From: Rhizobium sp. Q54
GTDB lineage: Bacteria; Pseudomonadota; Alphaproteobacteria; Rhizobiales; Beijerinckiaceae
Reading direction: 5' to 3'
Assembly: GCA_945903655.1 (NCBI GenBank)
Contig: CAMDOY010000002.1
Coordinates: 1-38,888, forward strand
Length of the DNA: 38,888 bases
This document shows positions 32,996-38,888 of this stretch, one piece after another. Position 1 is the first letter of the stretch. The number at the start of each line of letters is the position of its first letter. The notes under the pieces were generated by a model that was given only the letters and a program-made list of their open reading frames with translations, searched no databases and was not told the origin of the DNA. The translations under genes and the position numbers were made by a program.

Positions 32996-34588
32996 ATGGC
33001 CTCCGATCTTCGCCGCGTCTCCCGCGCCCTCCTGTCCGTCTCCGACAAGGCGGGCCTCGTCGATTTCGCCCGCGCCCTGAGCGCCCGGGGCATTGAACTG
33101 GTCTCGACGGGAGGCACCCGCAAGGCGCTGGCCGACGCGGGCTTGCCGGTGAAGGACGTCTCCGACCTCACGGGCTTTCCCGAGATGATGGATGGGCGCG
33201 TCAAGACCCTGCATCCCATCGTCCACGGCGGGTTGCTGGCCATCCGCGAAAACCCCGAGCACGAGGCGGCCATGCTGGCCCATGGCATCGGGCCCATCGA
33301 CCTGCTGGTGGTCAATCTCTACCCCTTCGAGGCCACGGTCTCGAAAGGCGCGGGCTATGACGATTGCATCGAGAACATCGACATTGGCGGGCCCGCCATG
33401 ATTCGCGGCGCGGCCAAGAACCATGGTGATGTGGCCGTGGTGGTCGAAGTCAGCGATTATCAGGCCGTGCTGGACACGCTGGAGGCCAACGCGGGCGCGA
33501 CCACGCTCGCCCTTCGCAAGCATCTGGCTCAGAAGGCCTATGCGCGCACAGCCGCCTATGACGCGGCGATCTCCAACTGGTTCGCCGCGCAGATCGGCGA
33601 GGCCACACCGGACTATCGCGCCATGGGCGGCCAGCTCGCCGAGAAGATGCGCTATGGCGAGAACCCGCACCAGTCCGCAGGCTTCTACAAGACGCCCGAG
33701 CAGCGCTTCGGCGTCTCCACCGCCCGGCAGGTGCAGGGCAAGACCCTCTCCTACAACAATGTGAACGACACCGACGCCGCCTTCGAATGCGTGGCGGAAT
33801 TCGACCCCGCCCGGACCGCCGCCGTCGCCATCATCAAGCACGCCAACCCCTGCGGCGTGGCGGAAGGCTTGAGCCTGCGCGACGCCTATGAAAAGGCCCT
33901 GCGCTGCGATCCCGTCTCCGCCTTTGGCGGCATCGTGGCGCTGAACCGCAAGCTCGACGCGGAGGCGGCGCTGGAGATCGTCAAGATCTTCACCGAGGTC
34001 ATCATCGCCCCCGACGCGGACGAAGAAGCCATCCGCATCGTCGCGGGCAAGAAGAACCTGCGCCTGTTGCTGACAGGCAGCCTGCCCGATCCGCGCGCGC
34101 AAGGTCTCGTGCTGCGCACGGTGGCGGGCGGCATGCTGGTGCAGGGCCGCGACAATGCGGTGGTGGACGACATGGATCTGCGGGTCGTGACCAAACGCGC
34201 CCCCACGGCGCAGGAGCTGGAAGATCTGAAATTCGCCTTCCGCGTGGCCAAGCATGTGAAGTCCAACGCCATCGTCTACGCCCGCCAGGGCGCGACGGTG
34301 GGCGTGGGCGCGGGCCAGATGAGCCGGGTCGATTCCTCGCGCATCGCCGCCTGGAAGGCCTCGGAGGCCGCCAAAGCTGCGGGCCTTCTGGAGACCCTCG
34401 CCAAGGGTTCGGTGGTCGCCTCGGACGCCTTCTTCCCCTTCGCCGACGGCTTGCTGGCGGCGGCGGAGGCGGGCGCCACGGCTGTGATCCAGCCCGGCGG
34501 CTCCATGCGCGACGACGAGGTGATCAAGGCCGCCGACGAGGCCGGGCTCGCCATGGTGCTAACGGGACATCGTCACTTCAGACACTGA
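32996..34588 (+). CDS. purH: bifunctional AICAR formyltransferase/IMP cyclohydrolase
   Basis: 530 residues from ATG 32996 (MASDLRRVSRALLSVSDKAG); an ATG four codons earlier is possible. The N-terminal IMP cyclohydrolase part has STGGTRKAL and DGRVKTLHPIVHGG; the AICAR transformylase part has IIKHANPCGVAEG with the Lys-His pair, SAFGGIVALN and GQMSRVDSSRIA. It performs the last two steps of IMP synthesis. No ribosome site is strong. It follows the heparinase gene as in relatives but with the 32278-32706 gene inserted on the opposite strand. Confidence 0.97.
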   Translation: MASDLRRVSRALLSVSDKAGLVDFARALSARGIELVSTGGTRKALADAGLPVKDVSDLTGFPEMMDGRVKTLHPIVHGGLLAIRENPEHEAAMLAHGIGPIDLLVVNLYPFEATVSKGAGYDDCIENIDIGGPAMIRGAAKNHGDVAVVVEVSDYQAVLDTLEANAGATTLALRKHLAQKAYARTAAYDAAISNWFAAQIGEATPDYRAMGGQLAEKMRYGENPHQSAGFYKTPEQRFGVSTARQVQGKTLSYNNVNDTDAAFECVAEFDPARTAAVAIIKHANPCGVAEGLSLRDAYEKALRCDPVSAFGGIVALNRKLDAEAALEIVKIFTEVIIAPDADEEAIRIVAGKKNLRLLLTGSLPDPRAQGLVLRTVAGGMLVQGRDNAVVDDMDLRVVTKRAPTAQELEDLKFAFRVAKHVKSNAIVYARQGATVGVGAGQMSRVDSSRIAAWKASEAAKAAGLLETLAKGSVVASDAFFPFADGLLAAAEAGATAVIQPGGSMRDDEVIKAADEAGLAMVLTGHRHFRH

Positions 34589-34660
34589 CCCCAAAAAGAA
34601 CCTTTCTGTTCATAAGACATTCACCAACAAGGCGTATTCGAGGGTATCCGCCCTCGGAAG

Positions 34661-34696
34661 GGCCAAGCTTGACCTTAATTGCGGCCAAGCTTGGCC
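34661..34696. repeat. paired 14-bp motifs upstream of the YbjQ-like gene
   Basis: GGCCAAGCTTGACC (34661-34674) and the perfect palindrome GGCCAAGCTTGGCC (34683-34696) are 22 bases apart start to start, i.e. two helical turns. A third partial copy, TGGCC, follows. They lie 64-99 bases before the YbjQ-like start and could be a dimer-of-dimers operator. A small CGAGGG/CCCTCG hairpin (34639-34656) lies just before them. Confidence 0.5.
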
Positions 34697-34759
34697 ATGA
34701 TGGCCAGCGAAAAGTGAATGGGGCGGAAGAAACGCCCAACGGAACAGGAATTGACACCA

Positions 34760-35047
34760 ATGCAGATCAGCACAACCAACGAGGTCGAAGGCGGGCGCGT
34801 TCTCTACCCCATCGGCCGCGTCCAGGCCGCCTCCTCCTGGCACGGGTCCGCAGTTGCGGACGACGCCGCCGACCAGCGCAAAGCCGCCCTTGAAGCCTTG
34901 ATCGAGATGGCGCGGGAATTCGACGCCGACGCCATCATCGGCGTGGACTACGCCTTTGATGAAGTGAAGCATGGGGAGATGCTGGCGGTCCAACTGCGCC
35001 GCGTCTGCGCCACCGGCATCGCCGTGAAGCTGGCGAGCGCCGCCTAA
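34760..35047 (+). CDS. YbjQ-like (DUF74) protein, divergent
   Basis: 95 residues from ATG 34760. LYPIGRVQAASSWHG at the start and ALIEMAREFDADAIIGVDYAFDEV in the middle resemble the YbjQ/DUF74 fold, which forms pentamers and has been called heavy-metal binding without firm proof. The usual central GxNxxRD and GGRSxxYE motifs are absent, so it is a divergent or shortened member. Fourteen codons upstream in frame are rejected because the typical MQISTTNEV start is internal. The stop overlaps the convergent MOSC-gene stop (CTAA). Confidence 0.6.
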   Translation: MQISTTNEVEGGRVLYPIGRVQAASSWHGSAVADDAADQRKAALEALIEMAREFDADAIIGVDYAFDEVKHGEMLAVQLRRVCATGIAVKLASAA

Positions 35048-35595
35048 ACCTTCTCCAGCGGGCGGTGAGGCCCCGGCGGCAGGTCCACGCTGATGGCGTC
35101 CCCTGGCGCGATATCGCCGCCCGCGATCACAATGCCCATGACGCCGGATTTCATCTGGACACGGGGCTGGCTCTTGTCGATGAGCTGGCCCATCAGCCCC
35201 GGCTGGAACTTGTCGATCTGCGTGCAGGGATTGCGCAGACCGGTGATCTCCACCACCGCCGTGCCGATGCGCAGCCTTGCGCCCGTGGGTAGATCGAGCA
35301 GGGCGAGGCCCCGCGTGGTGACGTTCTCGCCGAGATCGCCGGGGTTCACGACAAAGCCCGCCTGCGCCAGCTCCTCGAACAATTCCGCATGCATGAGATG
35401 CACCTGCCGCAGATTGGGCGCGAGCGGGTTTTTCCGCATGTGATAAGTGTGCTGCACCGTGACGCCCATATGGGCGTCGCCCTCCACGCCCAGCCCTTCG
35501 AGCAGGCGGATCGACATTTCATTGGGCTTGCTGAAGCGATGGCCCCGCGCCCGGCTCACGGCGACGACGCTGGGGCTGTTCTTGTCTTGCGTCAC
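35044..35595 (-). CDS. MOSC domain-containing protein
   Basis: 183 residues from GTG 35595, where GGGAGAAG stands about 6 bases upstream; TTG 35616 overlaps the prfA stop and is less likely. The MOSC fold is shown by GDLGENVTTRGLALLDLPTGARLRIG and VEITGLRNPCTQID with the conserved Cys124, which in molybdenum-cofactor sulfurases and mARC/YiiM-like proteins binds the cofactor or sulfur. Single-domain MOSC proteins such as YiiM reduce N-hydroxylated bases. Which partner it uses is unknown. It is probably co-transcribed with prfA. Confidence 0.88.
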   Translation of the reverse strand: MTQDKNSPSVVAVSRARGHRFSKPNEMSIRLLEGLGVEGDAHMGVTVQHTYHMRKNPLAPNLRQVHLMHAELFEELAQAGFVVNPGDLGENVTTRGLALLDLPTGARLRIGTAVVEITGLRNPCTQIDKFQPGLMGQLIDKSQPRVQMKSGVMGIVIAGGDIAPGDAISVDLPPGPHRPLEKV

Positions 35596-35612
35596 AGGCT
35601 CTTCTCCCGCGC

Positions 35613-36686
35613 TCAAACGTCGCTCGCCGCCAATTGCGCCGCCTGATGTTCGGTGATCAGCGGGTCGATCACATCATCCAGCGCTTCGCCGGTGATGATC
35701 TTGTCGAGCTTGTAGAGCGTGAGGTTGATGCGGTGATCGGTCAAGCGCCCCTGGGGAAAATTATAGGTGCGGATGCGCTCGGAGCGGTCGCCCGAGCCCA
35801 CCTGCGACTTGCGGTCGGCGGCGCGCTCTGAATCCAGCTTCTGCCTTTGCATGTCATAGAGCCGCGCCTTCAAGAGGCCCATGGCCCGGGCGCGGTTCTT
35901 GTGCTGGGAGCGCTCGTCCTGCACGAAGACGATGGTGTTGGTGGGGAGATGGGTGATGCGGATCGCCGATTCCGTCTTGTTCACATGCTGGCCGCCCGCC
36001 CCTTGGGCGCGCATGGTGTCGATCTTAAGATCGGCCTCGTTGATGTCGATGTCCACATCCTGCGCCTCGGGCAGAACGGCCACCGTCGCCGCTGACGTAT
36101 GGATGCGCCCCTGGGTTTCCGTTGCGGGCACCCGCTGCACCCGGTGCACGCCCGACTCGAATTTCAGCTTCGCGAAGACGCCGCGCCCCGAGACGCTGGC
36201 GATGACTTCCTTGAAGCCGCCTGCGGTCCCCTCGCTGGCTGACAAAAGCTCGACCTTCCAGCCCTTGGCCTGCGCATAGCGCTCATACATGCGATAGAGA
36301 TCGCCCGCGAAGATCGCGGCCTCGTCGCCGCCCGTACCCGCGCGCAATTCGAGGATGGCGCCGCCCTCGTCCGCCGCATCCTTGGGCAGCAGCGCGATGC
36401 GGATCTGCTGCTCGAGATCTTCGACGCGCGTTTGCGCCTCGCCTTTCTCCATCTCCGCCAATTCGCGCATCTCTGCGTCCAGCGCGGGATCGGCGAGCAT
36501 GGCGTCCACGCCCGCCAATTCATCCTGCGATTGGCGCCAGGCGCGGATGGCGTCGACGATGTCGTTGAGGTCGGCGAGTTCGCGCGAGAGGATCGCGAAG
36601 TCGGGCCCGCTCACCCCCTCGGCGAGACGCGCCGATAGTTCCTCGTGGCGACGCATGATGAGGTTGAGTTTGTCGGCTGGCAGCAT
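35613..36686 (-). CDS. prfA: peptide chain release factor 1
   Basis: 357 residues. The stop-codon recognition PAT motif is at 187-189 (RVPATETQG) and the GGQ motif that triggers peptidyl-tRNA hydrolysis at 231-233 (GAGGQHVNKTES). It reads UAA and UAG. ATG 36686 starts MLPADKLNLI as in relatives. It follows ptsP after 58 bases, a conserved pair; prmC, which methylates the GGQ Gln and is often next, is replaced here by the MOSC gene. Confidence 0.97.
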   Translation of the reverse strand: MLPADKLNLIMRRHEELSARLAEGVSGPDFAILSRELADLNDIVDAIRAWRQSQDELAGVDAMLADPALDAEMRELAEMEKGEAQTRVEDLEQQIRIALLPKDAADEGGAILELRAGTGGDEAAIFAGDLYRMYERYAQAKGWKVELLSASEGTAGGFKEVIASVSGRGVFAKLKFESGVHRVQRVPATETQGRIHTSAATVAVLPEAQDVDIDINEADLKIDTMRAQGAGGQHVNKTESAIRITHLPTNTIVFVQDERSQHKNRARAMGLLKARLYDMQRQKLDSERAADRKSQVGSGDRSERIRTYNFPQGRLTDHRINLTLYKLDKIITGEALDDVIDPLITEHQAAQLAASDV

Positions 36687-36744
36687 GAGGGACTCGATGG
36701 GTCGGCGGAGGGAAAACGGCGGATGACGTCGGGACTATGCGCAG

Positions 36745-38888
36745 CTAGAGCGGCACGCCCTTGGCCTCCGCATAGGCCCGCAGCTCCTCCCGGATCGAGG
36801 CCGCCCCATCCCTGCGCGCGAGCAATTGCTCCATGAGCGCGCGCAACTCTCCCTCATGGATCGCCATGACCATGGCCTTCACCGGGCCTATGGAGGACGG
36901 CGTCATGGACAGGCCGCGATAGCCCACGCCGATCAGCGCCATGGCCTCCAGCGGACGCCCGCCGATCTCGCCGCACAGGGTCACCGGCGTCCCCGTGACG
37001 GCGGCCTTGTCGGTGATGGATTTCAAGGCGCGCAGCACGGGCGCGCAGAGGGGATCGAAGCGGTTCGACACACGCTTGTTGTCGCGGTCGGCGGCGAAGA
37101 GATATTGCACGAGATCGTTGGAGCCCACGGACAGGAAATCGACCCGCTCCAGGATCTCGTCGAGCTGCCAGAGAATGGAGGGCACCTCCACCATCACGCC
37201 AAGTTTGACGGCGATGGGCAGTTCGTGGCCGTGGCGCTGGAGATGGGCGATCTCGCGGTGAACCAGCGCCCTTGCTGCGTCGAATTCCTGCGCATGGGCC
37301 ACCATGGGGAACATGATGCGCATCTCGCGGCCCGCTCCCGCGCGCAGCATGGCGCGCAACTGGGAGCGCAGCAGGCCCGGACGGTCGAGCCCGATGCGGA
37401 TGGCGCGCCAGCCAAGAGCCGGGTTCTCCTCCTCGAAGGTCTGCATATACGGCAGGATCTTGTCGCCGCCGATATCGAGGGTGCGGAAGGTCACCTTGCG
37501 TTCGCCCACCGCCTCCATGACGGCGCGGTAGAGGGCGATCTGGGCGCTCATGCGCGGAAACTGCGAGGCCACCATGAACTGCAGCTCGGTCCGGAACAGG
37601 CCGATGGAGACGGCGCCCGTCTCCTCCACATGGGGCAGATCCACCAGCAGGCCCGCGTTCATGTGCAGATCGACGGTCACGCCATCCAGGGTTTGCGACG
37701 GGGCGTCGCGCAGCTTGCGATATTGCTCCTGCCTGCGGGCGCGCAGGCGGGCTTTCTCGCCATAGGCCGCCTCCACATCGGCGGGCGGGCGCAGTTGCAC
37801 CTCGCCGCTGGAGCCATCGACGATGATGGCGTCGCCCTGCTCCACGAGGTCCGTGATATTGGCGATCTCGCCCACTGCGGGAATGCCGAGCGCCCGGGCC
37901 ACGATGGCCACATGGCTGGAGGGACCGCCCTCTTCCAGAACGAGGCCACGTAGCTTCTTGCGGTCATAATCGAGCAGGGCCGCCGGACCCATGGTGCGCG
38001 CCACCAGAATGGCGTTGTCGGGCAGATCCTCATTGGCGGTGACGAAGGGCTGGCCGGTGAGCTGATGCAGCAGGCGGTTGGCGAGATCATCGAGATCGTG
38101 CAGGCGCTCGCGCATATAGGGATCGGTGCGGCGCTGCAGCTTGGCGCGGGCGTCGTTCTGCACGCGCTCGACGGCGGCCTCCGCCGTGAGGCCCGTCATG
38201 ACGGCCTCGCGCAGGCGCCGCAGCCAGCCCTGATCATGGGCGAACATGCGGAAGGTCTCCAGCACCTCGCGATGCTCGCCCGGGCCCGCCTGGTCGCCCC
38301 GATCAATGAGCTTGTCAATGGACTCGCGCACCTCATTGATGGCGTTGGCGAGGCGACTCTCCTCCTTCTGGAGGTCTTCGGCCACGATCTGCTTCACCAC
38401 CACGCGCGGCTCATGCAAGATCACATGGCCCAGGCCCACGCCTTCGGCGATGGCGGCGCCCGTGAGGGCGATAGGGCGGCGCAGGGCGATCTCGGCGCCG
38501 GGCCGCACGATGGACTGCAGCTCGCCCGAGGCGATCATCTCCGCGATGAGCATCGCGGTGGTCTGGAGAACCTCGATCTCCTCCTCGGAATAGGTGCGGC
38601 GGGCGCGGTTCTGCACCACCAGCACCCCCAGCGTATTGCCGCCCCGCAGGATCGGCACGCCAAGGAAGGAATGGTAGATCTCTTCGCCCGTCTCCGGCTT
38701 GTAGGAGAAGGCGGGATGGGACTGGGCGTCAGCCAGCGCCAAAGGCTCGGCGCTCTCGGCGATGAGGCCCACGAGGCCCTCCCCCGCGCGCATGGTCGTC
38801 AGATGCACCGCCTCGCGGTTGAGGCCCTCGGTGGCGAAGAGTTCGAGGCGACCGTCCGAGCGCAGCACATAGACCGAGCAGACCTCGG
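36745..38888 (-). CDS. ptsP: phosphoenolpyruvate-protein phosphotransferase PtsP (EI-Ntr), 5' partial
   Basis: The frame runs off the window edge; codons before the GTG at 38868 continue the GAF domain (EVCSVYVLRSDGRLEL), so the start is outside. Visible order: most of a GAF domain, the PtsI N-terminal domain, the mobile domain with phosphorylated His (codon 37912-37914) in GGPSSHVAIVARA, and the PEP-binding TIM barrel with FRTLDIGGDKILPY, VGSNDLVQYLFA and the active Cys in LCGEIGGRP. It passes phosphate from PEP to NPr and on to EIIA-Ntr, linking nitrogen status (GAF senses glutamine) to potassium, PHB and stringent responses. It precedes prfA. Confidence 0.95.
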   Translation of the reverse strand, partial: EVCSVYVLRSDGRLELFATEGLNREAVHLTTMRAGEGLVGLIAESAEPLALADAQSHPAFSYKPETGEEIYHSFLGVPILRGGNTLGVLVVQNRARRTYSEEEIEVLQTTAMLIAEMIASGELQSIVRPGAEIALRRPIALTGAAIAEGVGLGHVILHEPRVVVKQIVAEDLQKEESRLANAINEVRESIDKLIDRGDQAGPGEHREVLETFRMFAHDQGWLRRLREAVMTGLTAEAAVERVQNDARAKLQRRTDPYMRERLHDLDDLANRLLHQLTGQPFVTANEDLPDNAILVARTMGPAALLDYDRKKLRGLVLEEGGPSSHVAIVARALGIPAVGEIANITDLVEQGDAIIVDGSSGEVQLRPPADVEAAYGEKARLRARRQEQYRKLRDAPSQTLDGVTVDLHMNAGLLVDLPHVEETGAVSIGLFRTELQFMVASQFPRMSAQIALYRAVMEAVGERKVTFRTLDIGGDKILPYMQTFEEENPALGWRAIRIGLDRPGLLRSQLRAMLRAGAGREMRIMFPMVAHAQEFDAARALVHREIAHLQRHGHELPIAVKLGVMVEVPSILWQLDEILERVDFLSVGSNDLVQYLFAADRDNKRVSNRFDPLCAPVLRALKSITDKAAVTGTPVTLCGEIGGRPLEAMALIGVGYRGLSMTPSSIGPVKAMVMAIHEGELRALMEQLLARRDGAASIREELRAYAEAKGVPL

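Noticed and set aside
32707..33315. N-terminal extension of the 32278 gene to 345 residues
   Set aside because: The extension runs antisense to the purH start, has no conserved pattern, and a good ribosome site precedes ATG 32706.
1..38888. CRISPR arrays, tRNA or rRNA genes, insertion sequences, integrase or transposase genes
   Set aside because: I looked through intergenic pieces and open frames and saw no regular repeats, cloverleaf-like segments or transposase motifs; without a tool scan a degenerate tRNA could be missed.

Overview
The window looks like chromosome of a GC-rich alphaproteobacterium, most likely of the order Hyphomicrobiales (Rhizobiales). The basis is gene content and order (rplU-rpmA, obgE-proB, nadD-rsfS-rlmH-envC-ctpA, a divergent polysaccharide deacetylase and rppH, rsmB-heparinase-purH), a periplasmic transglutaminase-like cysteine peptidase, a DUF1674/SDHAF4 protein and a GAF-containing PtsP. 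I cannot name a genus. Most of the window is dense housekeeping sequence with strong GC bias at third codon positions, which creates many long antisense ORFs that are not genes.

Layout. 1-2578: the 3' part of a TPR plus SPINDLY/OGT-like glycosyltransferase gene, visibly poorer in GC than what follows. 2637-5473 (minus): NAD-dependent epimerase, thiolase, and a periplasmic ClpP-like protein. 5559-12080 (minus): rppH, deacetylase, ctpA, envC-like, rlmH, rsfS, nadD, the cell-envelope and ribosome-maturation cluster. 12090-13612: cold-shock gene, two large hairpins and a VOC-family dioxygenase. 13694-16030 (minus): proA and corA. 16194-17204 (plus): an orphan solute-binding protein. 17234-18860 (plus): an AT-richer island with two unrecognised genes behind their own candidate promoter. 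18878-22615 (minus): proB, obgE, a GNAT acetyltransferase, rpmA, rplU. 22914-24599 (plus): comF, glutaredoxin, DUF1178. 24636-26197 (minus): BTLCP peptidase and ubiG. 26404-28595 (plus): AT-hook protein and lysC. 28617-28847 (minus): SDHAF4. 29083-32177 (plus): rsmB and heparinase-like. 32278-32706 (minus): a basic repeat protein with a palindromic operator candidate. 32996-35047 (plus): purH and a YbjQ-like gene. 35044-38888 (minus): MOSC protein, prfA and ptsP (5' end outside the window).

How the genes fit together. proA and proB give the first two steps of proline synthesis but are separated here by about 3.9 kb holding corA, the orphan binding protein and the two-gene island. envC-like and ctpA overlap at TAATG and probably act together on the envelope. 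rplU-rpmA, obgE, rsfS, rlmH, rsmB and prfA all serve the ribosome.

The best candidate for something undescribed is the two-gene island at 17234-18860: two adjacent same-strand genes of unknown function, lower GC, a plausible private promoter, and insertion between conserved housekeeping genes. No function can be assigned from sequence alone. Secondary points of interest are a 21-bp structured hairpin at 12169-12224, a 15-bp perfect palindrome at 32760-32774, and paired 14-bp motifs 22 bp apart at 34661-34696. All calls come from reading the sequence; no database search was run.
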